Positions 10,495 to 19,013 of a DNA stretch of 64,000 bases are shown one piece after another. Origin of the DNA: RI-153 sp963721725 (GTDB lineage: Bacteria > Chloroflexota > Anaerolineae > Caldilineales > Caldilineaceae); contig CAVRLX010000026.1 in assembly GCA_963721725.1 (NCBI GenBank), positions 1 through 64,000 on the forward strand. Direction: 5' to 3'. The position numbers were made by a program, and so were the translations under genes. The notes below the pieces were generated by a model. The model was not told the DNA's origin. It was given only the letters and a program-made list of their open reading frames with translations, and did not search any database. How positions within the stretch are numbered: position 1 is the stretch's first letter; each line of letters starts with the position of its first letter.

Positions 10495-10528
10495 GGTACT
10501 CTGTTTCTCCTCTCGAATCAAACAGCCA

Positions 10529-10669
10529 TAGGACGGACTGTCAGTCCGTCCTACCATTATACCCTTAGACGCGGCCATGAGGCGAAGAGATAAAGAGAAG
10601 GGTGAAAGGTGAAGGGTGATGTGTCTACGTGCTATCGTCCTTCGTCTATCGTCCTTCGTCTATCGTCCA
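10529..10669. repeat. Hairpin TAGGACGGACT/AGTCCGTCCTA plus CTATCGTCCTTCGT tandem words
   Basis: Directly upstream of recJ an 11-bp perfect inverted repeat (TAGGACGGACT-GTC-AGTCCGTCCTA, 10529-10553) forms a tight hairpin. Further along, 10631-10669 carries three tandem copies of CTATCGTCCTTCGT. The span separates the divergent recJ and nuclease genes. I see no convincing -35/-10 pair here beyond a TACAAT-like hexamer near 10679. Confidence 0.6.
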
Positions 10670-10716
10670 TACCTGCGGTACAATGACCGGAGTGTTTATC
10701 TCTGGGGAGTTCGCGT

Positions 10717-12123
10717 ATGAGTTCGACTTTGGAACGGTTGCGCCGGTTGCACAGCTTGCGCCCGCAGCAAGCCGTGCAACCAGATCTGCCTCAATCTGAG
10801 CTATCCTCTGATCGGTTGCTCGCCCCGCCCGAATTTTCCGAGCCAGTGGCGCTGGAAAGCCTTGTCCCCGGCGAGGTGATCCGCAACGCCGGCGGGGATT
10901 GCTACGTGGTTACGGCGCGCTATGGGCTGGAGACTGTGCGCGGCCAGCGCGCCCTGGCCGATCTGTTGGGGCGCTCCCCCGCCGGGCTGGCCCCGCTCTA
11001 CCCTGCCGCCAGCCTGCATGATCCCTTTGATTTTCGGCGCGTGGCCTTCATCGACACCGAAACCACCGGACTGGGCGGCGGCGCGGGGATCTACGCTTTC
11101 ATGGTGGGCGTGGGCACGTTTGAGAGCGACGACAGACAGCGGACGACGGACGACGGACGACAGACATCAATACCCAATATCCAATATCCAGTCCCCAATC
11201 CCCACTTCGTCGTCCGCCAATTCTTCATGCGCCACCCCGGCGAAGAACTGGCGCTGCTCACCGCCGTGGCCGAGGTGTTGGGCGAACGTGAGGGCGTGGT
11301 CACCTTTAACGGGCGCACCTTTGACGTGCCGCTGCTGCGCAACCGCTACCGCTTTAACCGCCACTATCTGGACGTAGAGATGCCGGCGGCGCTGAGCAAC
11401 GAATCCGCACCTCATTTGGATCTGCTGCACCCGGCGCGGCGGCTCTGGAAAGGGCGGCTGGAAAGCTGCGCGCTGGGCTTTTTGGAGCGGGCAATTTTGG
11501 CCCACACCCGCCGCGGCGAAGATGTCCCCGGCAGCCTGATCCCCATGCTCTATCAGCGCTATTTGCAAGGCGGGGACGCCACGCCGCTGGGCGGCATTTT
11601 CTATCACAATCTTGAAGATATCGTCTCTATGACCTTTCTGGCCGAGCGCATCTGCCGCCACGTGGCTGATCCTCTGGAGGCTGATGACGGCGAGCTACAC
11701 GGCGCTGATCTGCTGGCGCTGGGGCAGATCCACGAGGGCTGTGGCCGCCCCGACAGTGCCGAGCGTGCTTTGCGCCAAGCTGTGAGACGGCTGGACTCCG
11801 CAGCGCCGCGCGCCGAAGCCTTTGACACGCTGGGGCGGCTGCTCAAGCGACAAACGCGTTGGACCGAAGCCGCCGATCTCTGGCAACAGTGGATCACTAC
11901 CCTGCCTGGCCCTGATCCGCGCCCCTATGAAGAGTTAGCGAAATACTGTGAATGGCAGGCTGGCGATCTGGAACAGGCCGAAATGTGGACGGCGTGGGCG
12001 CTGCACAATCAACAGACCGCGCCCGCCTATCAACGTTCTCGCCAAGCCGTGGACGAACTCACTCACCGCCTCGCCCGCATCCGCGCCAAACGGGCCGGGG
12101 ATGATCACAGCACGGAAACGTAG
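10717..12123 (+). CDS. DEDD-type RNase H-like exonuclease (YprB family) with C-terminal TPR-like region
   Basis: An RNase_H_2/YprB domain spans about residues 105-310. Exo I is FIDTETTGLGGG, Exo II is VVTFNGRTFDVPLL, and a late acidic motif is HNLEDIVSMTFLAE. The C-terminal 140 residues form helical repeats (GRPDSAERALRQAVRRL, EAADLWQQW). The start ATG follows GGGGAG. Residues about 137-163 (DDRQRTTDDGRQTSIPNIQY and on) are not typical of the family. They correspond to word-like DNA repeats that keep the frame. Likely a nucleic-acid 3'-5' exonuclease of unknown substrate; the neighbour recJ is divergent. Confidence 0.8.
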   Translation: MSSTLERLRRLHSLRPQQAVQPDLPQSELSSDRLLAPPEFSEPVALESLVPGEVIRNAGGDCYVVTARYGLETVRGQRALADLLGRSPAGLAPLYPAASLHDPFDFRRVAFIDTETTGLGGGAGIYAFMVGVGTFESDDRQRTTDDGRQTSIPNIQYPVPNPHFVVRQFFMRHPGEELALLTAVAEVLGEREGVVTFNGRTFDVPLLRNRYRFNRHYLDVEMPAALSNESAPHLDLLHPARRLWKGRLESCALGFLERAILAHTRRGEDVPGSLIPMLYQRYLQGGDATPLGGIFYHNLEDIVSMTFLAERICRHVADPLEADDGELHGADLLALGQIHEGCGRPDSAERALRQAVRRLDSAAPRAEAFDTLGRLLKRQTRWTEAADLWQQWITTLPGPDPRPYEELAKYCEWQAGDLEQAEMWTAWALHNQQTAPAYQRSRQAVDELTHRLARIRAKRAGDDHSTET

Positions 12124-12203
12124 TCAACACGTGGGGCATATAGCCTAACACGCATCACGCACACGCAACACGAATCACCCACCATGCCGAAAGGACCGCA
12201 CCA

Positions 12204-12593
12204 ATGGCCGCAAAATTTCCTAGCCAGCCCTGGGCCGATGCCCTCAAAAGCGAGATTAACAGCAGCGACGCCTATGCCAAAGCTGCCAAAGATTGGGAGG
12301 GCGATTTTTACTTTGTCATTGAAGAGAGCGGTGAGATCGTCTATATGGACCTCTGGCATGGCGAATGCCGCGAGGCCACCTTCACCGCCGATGCCGGCTA
12401 CAAATCTCCGGCGTATAAAATCACCGCCAAGATGGACAACTGGAAAAAGGTACTGGGCGGCAAACTCGATCCCGTGCAAGGCATGGTCACCCGCCAGCTT
12501 AAGTTGGACGGCAACCTTGTGCAGATCATGAAGAACGTCAAAGCCGCCCAGGAATTGGTGCGCTGCGCGGCAAAGGTGGAGACGGAGTATTGA
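12204..12593 (+). CDS. SCP2 sterol-binding-domain protein
   Basis: This 129-residue protein starts after AAGGACCGCACC. It shows the SCP2 fold pattern: an early helix (PWADALKSEINSSDAYAKAA), then strands FYFVIEESGEIVYMDLWHGE and AYKITAKMDNWKKVLGG. The helix GKLDPVQGMVTRQLKLDGNL follows, with LVQIMKNVKAAQELV at the end. The family binds lipids or acyl-CoA in a hydrophobic tunnel; the ligand is unknown. It is followed by a 13-bp hairpin and then a hairpin-ended mobile repeat, so it is probably transcribed alone or with the upstream nuclease. Confidence 0.8.
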   Translation: MAAKFPSQPWADALKSEINSSDAYAKAAKDWEGDFYFVIEESGEIVYMDLWHGECREATFTADAGYKSPAYKITAKMDNWKKVLGGKLDPVQGMVTRQLKLDGNLVQIMKNVKAAQELVRCAAKVETEY

Positions 12594-12598
12594 GCGTA

Positions 12599-12637
12599 AT
12601 CCGTAATGCGTAATCTGTGTTTCCACGCATTACGGAT
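12599..12637. repeat. Word-like hairpin after the SCP2 gene
   Basis: ATCCGTAATGCGT (12599-12611) pairs perfectly with ACGCATTACGGAT (12625-12637). It begins a few bases after the stop codon and belongs to the GCGTAATGCGT group. It may double as a terminator, though no U-tract follows. Confidence 0.6.
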
Positions 12638-12639
12638 GT

Positions 12640-12718
12640 ATCTACAGGGTGCGACGCACTCGCCACACAAGATTTTACACCCCATCTCCCCCTGGCGAGT
12701 GCGTCGCACCTGTATCGT
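12640..12718 (+). repeat. Hairpin-ended dispersed element, copy 1 (GTGCGACGCACTCGCC)
   Basis: Arms GTGCGACGCACTCGCC (12649-12664) and GGCGAGTGCGTCGCAC (12694-12709) are perfect complements around a 29-base centre. Outer bases CAGG/CCTG extend the pairing. Copies at 33.25, 56.77 and 62.28 kb share arms, flanks and centre, which marks a small mobile repeat (MITE/REP-like) rather than a local terminator. Confidence 0.8.
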
Positions 12719-12778
12719 TGGAACAGGCATTACGCATTATCCTTTCCGCCCCTGCACACACGAAAGATAGACCCACCC

Positions 12779-13942
12779 ATGTGGTTTTTTTCCAGTCCGC
12801 AGATTGTCTTTGGCGAAGATGCCCTAAGCTATTTGGAAGAGATCCCCGGCCAGCGCGCGTTGATTGTCACCGACCCGGTTTTGGACGGGCTTGGCTTTAG
12901 CCGTCGGATTGGCGATCTACTCCGCAAAGCCGGGCTGACGGTACAGGTCTTCGCCGAAGTGGAGCCAGAGCCAAGCCTGCAAACGGTGCATCGCGGCGTG
13001 GCTGTGCTCCAATCGTTCGCGCCTGATTGGATCGTGGGGCTGGGCGGCGGCAGCGCGCTGGACGCCGCCAAAGCCATGTGGGCGCTCTACGAACGCCCCG
13101 ATCTCGAACCGGAAGAGATCTCGCCGGTCTATGCCCTGGGTCTGCACAAAATGAAAATGATCGCCATCCCCACCACCAGCGGCACAGGCAGCGAAGCCAC
13201 CTGGGCCACCGTCCTCACCGACACCGCCGCTAGCCGCAAACTGGCATTGGGCAACCGCGAACTCATGCCCACCGTCGCCATTGTCGATCCCAGCCTCTCG
13301 GCGCACCTGCCCGCCCGCATCACCGCCGACACCGGGCTGGACGTGATCACCCACGCCGTGGAGGGTTACAGCGCCACCTATCACAGCGATTTTACCGATC
13401 CGCTCTGTGTTAAAGCCTGTGAACTGGTTTTTGACTATCTGCCACGGGCCGTTGCCAACGGCGCAGGTGATCCCGACGCCCGCGAGAAGATGGCAAACGC
13501 CGCCACGATTGCCGGGTTGGGCTTTGGTAATTCTCTGGTGGGGCTGGCCCACGCCCTGGGCCATAGCTTTGGCGGCATTTTCAAGATCCCCCACGGGCGC
13601 GCCGTTAATCTCTTCCTGCCTTCTGTCATCGAGTTCAGCGCCAACGCCAACGTGGGGCGCTACGATTCCTTCGTGCGCTACCTGGGCTGGGGCGAGATGG
13701 ATCTGAACGCCGCCGCCACAAAGCTGGTCGAGCGCATCCGCCAGCTCCAAACCAGCGTGGGCCAGCCCCCCACCATCGCCGACCTGGGCATCGCCAGCAG
13801 CGCCCTGGAAGAGCAGATGGAAACGCTTTGCATCCACGCCATCACCGACAACTCTACCGTGGCCGCCCCGCGCCCCGCGGAAATGGAAGAACTGGAAAAA
13901 CTCCTGCTCTATGCCTACAGCGGCAAGCGGGTTGATTTTTAG
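12779..13942 (+). CDS. Iron-containing alcohol dehydrogenase
   Basis: 387 residues, the usual length. NAD-binding GGGSALDAAKAM lies at about 89-100 and PTTSGTGSE at about 130-138. Metal ligands are expected at D and H of GLDVITHAVEGY, H of GLAHALGHSFGG and H of IPHGRA; all are present. The family interconverts alcohols and aldehydes with NAD(P)H. Here the C-terminal AITDNSTVAAPRP resembles the 1,3-propanediol/lactaldehyde reductase branch, but the substrate is open. The start MWFFSSPQIVFG is preferred over longer frames because those run into the hairpin repeat upstream. Confidence 0.9.
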   Translation: MWFFSSPQIVFGEDALSYLEEIPGQRALIVTDPVLDGLGFSRRIGDLLRKAGLTVQVFAEVEPEPSLQTVHRGVAVLQSFAPDWIVGLGGGSALDAAKAMWALYERPDLEPEEISPVYALGLHKMKMIAIPTTSGTGSEATWATVLTDTAASRKLALGNRELMPTVAIVDPSLSAHLPARITADTGLDVITHAVEGYSATYHSDFTDPLCVKACELVFDYLPRAVANGAGDPDAREKMANAATIAGLGFGNSLVGLAHALGHSFGGIFKIPHGRAVNLFLPSVIEFSANANVGRYDSFVRYLGWGEMDLNAAATKLVERIRQLQTSVGQPPTIADLGIASSALEEQMETLCIHAITDNSTVAAPRPAEMEELEKLLLYAYSGKRVDF

Positions 13943-14062
13943 CAGAGGACGACAGACGACGGACGACAGAAAGAATTTTGGTTTCGTCACACCAAGTGCG
14001 TAATTTCTAACTATCGACAAAAGTGCTTTGTCTATCGTCCCTCGTCTGTCGTCCGCTCCCCT

Positions 14063-14090
14063 TTGCCCTGGATCGGCCCCATGCTATAAT
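14063..14090 (+). promoter_or_regulatory. Candidate sigma-70 promoter for polX
   Basis: TTGCCC, a 16-base spacer and a perfect TATAAT lie about 58 bases before the GTG start of polX, downstream of CTATCGTCC-type word repeats. Confidence 0.55.
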
Positions 14091-14147
14091 GCCCCCACGT
14101 TGTTCGATCTGCGTTCCATCCGCCCGGACTTCAGAAAGGGAAACCCT

Positions 14148-15935
14148 GTGTCCGCCCCATCCTCCGCCCCTGATACACGCCTGAACAACCAACAGGTGGC
14201 CGACATTTTCAGCCGCATCGCCGACCTGCTCCTGATTCTGGGAGACAACCGCTTCAAGATCATCGCCTATCAAAATGCGGCCCGTATGCTGGAGGGCCTC
14301 AGCCGCGATATCCACGACTTTCACGCAGCGGGCACGCTGCGCGATCTGCCCGACGTGGGGCAGGCCATTGCCGAAAAGATCGCCGAACTGCTGGAGACCG
14401 GCACGATTGCCTATTATGACGAACTGGCCGAACAGGTTCCCCTGGGCGTGGTGGAGATGTTGCAGGTTCCCGATGTTGGCCCCAAAACCGCGCAACGGCT
14501 CTGGAAGGAACTGGAGATCACCAGTGTGGAGGCCATGAAAGCCGCCGCCGAAGCAGGGCAGATCCGCAAACTCAAGGGCTTTGGGGCCAAGAGCGAAGAG
14601 AAGATCCTCAAAGGCATCGAACTGCTGGGCAAACGCCAGGAAGGGCGCACGCCGATTGGCAAAGCCCGCCCACTGGCGCTGGAACTCATCGCGGATCTGA
14701 CGGCGGCGCTGCCCGCAGGCACGCTACAAAAAATCGAAGCGGCGGGCAGTCTGCGCCGTTGGCAAGAGACCATCGGCGATCTTGATCTGCTGGCGGTGAC
14801 TGAACAACCGGCGGCGGTGATGGAAGCCTTTCGCAGCCTGCCCCAGGCCGTGGATGTGACCAACCAGGGCGAGACCAAAAGCAGCATTGTGCTGCCCAGC
14901 GGCATGTCGGTGGATCTGCGTGTGGTGCAGGCCAAAGAGTGGGGCGCGGCGCTGCACTATTTCACGGGCAATCAGCGCCACAATGTGGCCGTGCGCGAAC
15001 TGGCCCAACGCCAGGGCTGGAGCCTCAACGAATATCGGCTGTTGGCCCAGAATCACCCAACTGTTCCCGACGGCGAAGAACGCCATTTCGAGAGCGAAGC
15101 CGAGCTTTACGCATTCTTGGGGCTGGATTACATTGCCCCAGAGATGCGCGAGGCCAGCGGTGAAATTGCCGCCGCCCAAAGCCACACCTTGCCCCCGCTG
15201 ATCACCATCGACCAGATCCGCGGTGAGGTCCACAGCCACACCGATTGGAGCGACGGGCGTGCCACCCTGCGCCAGATGGCCGAGGCGGCACGTGTGCGTG
15301 GCTATGAATATTGGTGCGTCACCGATCACAGCATCGGCCTGGGCGTCACCGGCGGCGTGGACGGCGAGCGCCTTTTGCAACAGCGCCGAGAGATCGACGC
15401 CCTCAACGCCGAGTATGCCGACGCTGGTCACGAGTTTCGCCTTTTGCAAGGCGTGGAACTAGAAGTGCTGGCCGACGGCACACTGGCGTTGAGCGATGAT
15501 GTGTTGGCCCAGTTGGACATTGTGGTTGCCAGCATTCATACTGGGCAGCGTCAAGATCGCGAGACGATTACGGCGCGCTGTCTCAACGCTGTGCGTAATC
15601 CGCATGTGGATATTCTGGGCCACCCCACGGGGCGGCTGATTGGGCGGCGGCCTCCGTCGGATCTGGATCTGGAAGCGGTGTTGGCGGCCTGTGCCGAGAC
15701 GGGCACCGTGGTGGAGATCAACGCCGACCCCGCCCGCCTTGATCTCAGCGGCATCCACGCCCGCCGCGCCGTGGCATTGGGCTGCAAACTGGCGATTAAC
15801 TGCGATGCCCACGCCACCGACGGCATCGACAATCTGCCCTATGGCATTGCCACCGCCCGCCGTGGCTGGGTGCGCGCCGACGATGTGATCAATACCCGAC
15901 CGCTGACAGAGATGTTGGCGCTCTTAAAAAAGTAA
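14148..15935 (+). CDS. polX: DNA polymerase X family protein (PolX)
   Basis: Bacterial PolX combines gap-filling polymerase with a PHP 3'-5' exonuclease, acting in base-excision repair. The N-terminal HhH region has LLLILGDNRFKIIAYQNAA and LPDVGQAIAEKI. A second HhH is VPDVGPKTAQRLWKEL. The polymerase palm has the catalytic pair in ETIGDLDLLAV with a third Asp in MSVDLRVV. The C-terminal PHP domain starts RGEVHSHTDWSDG and holds WCVTDHS, LLQGVELEV, ILGHPTGRLIG and INCDAHAT, all metal-binding motifs. 595 residues fits the family. The GTG start after AAAGGGAAACCCT is chosen over a longer TTG frame. Confidence 0.93.
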   Translation: MSAPSSAPDTRLNNQQVADIFSRIADLLLILGDNRFKIIAYQNAARMLEGLSRDIHDFHAAGTLRDLPDVGQAIAEKIAELLETGTIAYYDELAEQVPLGVVEMLQVPDVGPKTAQRLWKELEITSVEAMKAAAEAGQIRKLKGFGAKSEEKILKGIELLGKRQEGRTPIGKARPLALELIADLTAALPAGTLQKIEAAGSLRRWQETIGDLDLLAVTEQPAAVMEAFRSLPQAVDVTNQGETKSSIVLPSGMSVDLRVVQAKEWGAALHYFTGNQRHNVAVRELAQRQGWSLNEYRLLAQNHPTVPDGEERHFESEAELYAFLGLDYIAPEMREASGEIAAAQSHTLPPLITIDQIRGEVHSHTDWSDGRATLRQMAEAARVRGYEYWCVTDHSIGLGVTGGVDGERLLQQRREIDALNAEYADAGHEFRLLQGVELEVLADGTLALSDDVLAQLDIVVASIHTGQRQDRETITARCLNAVRNPHVDILGHPTGRLIGRRPPSDLDLEAVLAACAETGTVVEINADPARLDLSGIHARRAVALGCKLAINCDAHATDGIDNLPYGIATARRGWVRADDVINTRPLTEMLALLKK

Positions 15936-15950
15936 CGCAGGGAGAGGGAG

Positions 15951-16754
15951 ATGGCGAGAAAACGCCAGCGCAAACAAAATCGAGCTTTGGATGAGATGCG
16001 GCCCGCAGCGGAGCCTGTGTTTGATGATCCCGCGCTGGACGAGCCAGTTTTTGACGCCGAGCCGCCGCCAGCCCACATGCCTGTGGAGCCGTTCTTTGCC
16101 GAGCCGAGCTTTGACGACGCTGATCCCGACGAAGACGAACGCTTGCACGAGGCCGCCCCCTACGACTATCGCACCGAGGACGAAGGCGAACCCCATTTTG
16201 ACGCTTCCCCTGCAATGCCAGCGCAGCCGCACCTGGCCGCCACGGCCCCGCCGCGTGTACGCAACCGCCGCCTGGGCCGCACCGCCCCTTTTTGGGTGCT
16301 GGCGCTGGGCGTCTTTATGTTGATTATGACGCTGGCCTGGCTGGGGCTGCGCGACGAGACGCCGGACTCGGCCAGCCGTGAACTGGCAACGCCGCTGCCA
16401 GGGCTGGCGGGCAGCACCACCTTGCCGCTGGAAGTGGAGATTGTGGCAGCGACGCCCGCCCCCTTGCCCACGGATACACCGCTGCCGCTGTTGACGGTCA
16501 ATCAGCGGGTGCGCGTAGGCAACACCGATGGGCAGGGCATCCGGCTGCGCAATCAGCCCAGCCTGACCGGACAAACCTTGGCGATCTACAAAGAGGGCGA
16601 TCCCTTTGTGGTGCTGGAGCCAGACGGCAGCGACGTGGCCTATCCCGTCGAGGCGGACGACTATCGCTGGTATCGCATTCAAGTGGTGGATACGCCCGGC
16701 GAAAACCTCACAGGGTGGGCCGTCGGTGATTTTCTGGTTCCCGCCACAGAATAG
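15951..16754 (+). CDS. Membrane-anchored SH3-domain protein
   Basis: A GGGAGAGGGAG site precedes the ATG by one base, 15 bases after polX, so the two are probably co-transcribed. The first 105 residues are acidic, Pro-rich and cytoplasmic (EPVFDDPALDEPVFD). One TM helix follows (PFWVLALGVFMLIMTLAWLG, about 114-133). A Pro/Thr linker leads to an extracellular bacterial SH3 domain (VRVGNTDGQGIRLRNQPS to GWAVGDFLVPATE). Such proteins often bind cell-wall material. The long acidic tail has no recognisable family. Confidence 0.7.
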   Translation: MARKRQRKQNRALDEMRPAAEPVFDDPALDEPVFDAEPPPAHMPVEPFFAEPSFDDADPDEDERLHEAAPYDYRTEDEGEPHFDASPAMPAQPHLAATAPPRVRNRRLGRTAPFWVLALGVFMLIMTLAWLGLRDETPDSASRELATPLPGLAGSTTLPLEVEIVAATPAPLPTDTPLPLLTVNQRVRVGNTDGQGIRLRNQPSLTGQTLAIYKEGDPFVVLEPDGSDVAYPVEADDYRWYRIQVVDTPGENLTGWAVGDFLVPATE

Positions 16755-16807
16755 ACGGCAAAAGATGGATTGTCGAAAAATCTAAACGCCCTTTACAGGG
16801 TCAAAAT

Positions 16808-16836
16808 TTGACGAAAATTAGCGAAGCCACTATACT
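16808..16836 (+). promoter_or_regulatory. Sigma-70 promoter of tRNA-Lys
   Basis: TTGACG, a 17-base spacer and TATACT end 17 bases before the tRNA, a near-consensus promoter at the right distance for a stable-RNA gene. Confidence 0.75.
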
Positions 16837-16853
16837 CTTGCAAAGTTACACAC

Positions 16854-16926
<73 letters not shown>

Positions 16927-17015
16927 TCAAGAAGAGTAGACTACACAAAAGGCAGCGCCGTTAATTCTCGGCCTGCCTTTCTGTGTTTTTATGGACTGTT
17001 GGCAAAAGGAAAACC

Positions 17016-18431
17016 ATGACTGCACCAATTCTCTTACTTTCTTGTTACGAACTGGGCCATCAACCGGTGAGCCTGGGCTGGCCGTTGGCAATCTTGCGCG
17101 GGGCCGGGCTAGAGGCTGCCGCGCTGGATCTCTCTTTGGAAGAGTTGGCGGCGGAGCATGTAGCGGCGGCGCGCTTGATCGCAATCGCCGTGCCCATGCA
17201 CACCGCCCTGCGCTTGGGCGTGGAGGCTGCGCATCGTGTGCGTGCCATCAACCCAGATGCGCATCTCTGTTTTTATGGCCTTTATGCGTGGCTGAATCGG
17301 GACTTTTTGCTGCAAGGCCCGAACGCGCTGGGGGATTCGGTGCTGGCAGGAGAGGGGGAGCCAACCTTGCTGGCCCTGGCCCAAGCTGTGCTGGCGAATG
17401 ATGACGTGACCACTATCGCCGGGGTGACCACGGCGACCCAGGCCGCCCGGCCTGTGCTCAGCCGGATTTCGTTGCCACAACCGGATCGATCCACCCTGCC
17501 CGCGCTGGATCGCTATGCCCGCTACATGGAAAACGGCGTGGCCCACTTGGCGGGATACACCGAGGCCAGCCGCGGCTGCCTGCACACCTGCCGTCACTGT
17601 CCGGTGGTTCCCATCTATGGCGGGCGCTTTTTCGTGGTCCCCGCCGAGAGCGTGCTAAATGATGTGCGTGGTCAGGTCGAGGCGGGGGCGCGCCACATTA
17701 CGTTTGGTGATCCCGATTTCCTCAACGGCCCCGGCCATGCCCACAAGCTGATTACCACACTGCACAGCGAATTTCCCGATCTTACCTTTGATTTCACCAC
17801 CAAAGTTGAGCACATCTTGGAGCATCCCGACCTCATGCTAGAGTTTGGCGGTTGCGGGGTCACCTTTGTGGTTTCGGCCTTTGAGGCGGTGAGTGCGCGC
17901 GTGCTGACACGTCTGCACAAAGGCCATACCCGCGCCGACATGGAAGCGGCGCTGGCCGTGTTGCGGCGGGCGGGGATTGCGCCGCAGCCCACGTGGATGC
18001 CCTTTACGCCGTGGACAAGCCTGGAGGATTACATTGATTTGCTGGCCTGGATTCGCGCGCACGATCTGATTGCGTATGTGCCCGCCGTGCAGCTTTCGAT
18101 CCGCATGTTGGTGCCGCCAAGCAGCGCCCTGTTGGACGATCCCGAAAGCGCGGCGTGGCTGGGGGAATTAGATGCTGAAAACTTTTCCTATCGCTGGGCG
18201 CACCCTGACCCGCGCATGGACGCGCTCTATCGGCAGGTGGCCGCCATTGCCGAACACATGGCCGAGGACAACGGCGCAGCCTTCGCACACATTGAGACCG
18301 CCGCCTATGCCATCGCCGGGCGCATCATGCCCATGATAGAACCAGTGCCCATGCTCGCTGTGCCGCCGCCACGCCTGACCGAGCATTGGTTCTGTTGAGC
18401 AGAGCCAACCACCGACCAGTTGGGTCGGTAA
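17016..18431 (+). CDS. B12-binding-type radical SAM selenoprotein, CUAEP tail (UGA at 18396-18398 read as Sec)
   Basis: The N-terminal 150 residues resemble a cobalamin-binding-type domain. The radical SAM cluster motif CLHTCRHC (CX3CX2C) lies at about 189-196, followed by ITFGDPDFLNGPGHA and a TIM-barrel body. At the 3' end the frame reads EHWFC, TGA, then AEPTTDQLGR and TAA. Cys-Sec-Ala-Glu-Pro is the tail of a known family of radical SAM (seleno)proteins in which other members have Cys-Cys. A hairpin with a G in its loop lies 21 bases after the UGA. A conventional reading stops at 18398 and loses the last 11 residues. The start ATG follows AAAAGGA. The substrate of the family is not known to me. 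Confidence 0.85.
18412..18428 (+). promoter_or_regulatory. bSECIS-like hairpin for UGA recoding
   Basis: CCGACC (18412-18417) pairs with GGTCGG (18423-18428) around the loop AGTTG. The loop G at 18419 is 21 bases after the UGA. Six stem pairs, a short loop with G at position 2 and this distance fit the loose bacterial SECIS pattern read by SelB. The hairpin lies inside the extended coding region, just before the TAA. An alternative pairing (CCAAC with GTTGG) partly overlaps it. Confidence 0.6.
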
Positions 18432-18444
18432 GACAAGAAAAAGA

Positions 18445-18783
18445 TTATCGCTCCCGCCAATATTTATCGCCGCTGCTGGTGCGGCCCATGTAGCCGTAGT
18501 CGTACAGTTCTCGACGCAACAGGGCCGGATCGTGGAAGGTGTGCCAGCGGTCGAGCAGATCGTTGACCTCTGCTTCGCTGTAAAGCTGGTTGCGTCTGAA
18601 CTTATTGACGAGATAGACCAGGATCGCTTCCCTTGCCTGGCTCTTGCGCGGCCATTGGGTCACCAACCCCTCCCGATTGACAAAACGCTGTAAGATCGGG
18701 GGCAGGGTCTCCTGTACATCAGACTCTGACGATGTCTGCGGGGCCGAGGATGGATCTTCATTCTGAAATGAATTGGTTTGCAT
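18445..18783 (-). CDS. DUF2087 domain protein
   Basis: The 112-residue protein starts at ATG after CAGGAGACGCACC. The DUF2087 region occupies the C-terminal half: ILQRFVNREGLVTQWPRKSQ, then LYSEAEVNDLLDRWHTFHDP, then LLRRELYDYGYMGRTSSGDK and YWRER. The family often appears alone or fused to ArsR/MarR-type regulators and probably binds nucleic acid; no activity is proven. The first 40 residues are low complexity and acidic. It is convergent with the selenoprotein gene, with 13 bases between the two stops. Confidence 0.85.
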   Translation of the reverse strand: MQTNSFQNEDPSSAPQTSSESDVQETLPPILQRFVNREGLVTQWPRKSQAREAILVYLVNKFRRNQLYSEAEVNDLLDRWHTFHDPALLRRELYDYGYMGRTSSGDKYWRER

Positions 18784-18904
18784 GGTGCGTCTCCTGACAG
18801 TAACCGGATATGGGTATGCCTCATCACCATATCTTGAACAAGACCAATCGTCAACGTAAATTCTTGGCATGTTTACCTGCCCCAACTAGGCCCAAACCAG
18901 AGAG

Positions 18905-18961
18905 TTTTTGTATACACGGATGGAAGGGAACACAGATCAAAATAATCCGTGTATACAAAAA
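18905..18961. promoter_or_regulatory. 17-bp inverted repeat upstream of pncB
   Basis: TTTTTGTATACACGGAT (18905-18921) is repeated perfectly in inverse as ATCCGTGTATACAAAAA (18945-18961), 23 bases apart and 52 bases before the pncB start. It could be a regulator site, a hairpin in the leader, or another dispersed word repeat. The arms do not match an NAD-regulator box that I know. Confidence 0.5.
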
Positions 18962-19013
18962 CGCTTGCACAAAAAACGAGAACTTCACCGATACGAACAC
19001 AAAGGCGCTCCCC

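Noticed and set aside
10631..10669. Tandem CTATCGTCCTTCGT copies as a CRISPR array
   Set aside because: Units are short and contiguous with no unique spacers and no cas genes nearby.
12640..12718. Hairpin after the SCP2 gene as a simple terminator
   Set aside because: The same arms, flanks and centre recur at three distant places, so it is a dispersed element; terminator activity may still exist.
12917..14020. A 367-codon minus-strand frame opposite the alcohol dehydrogenase
   Set aside because: Gly/His-rich shadow frame; the plus strand has all metal and NAD motifs.
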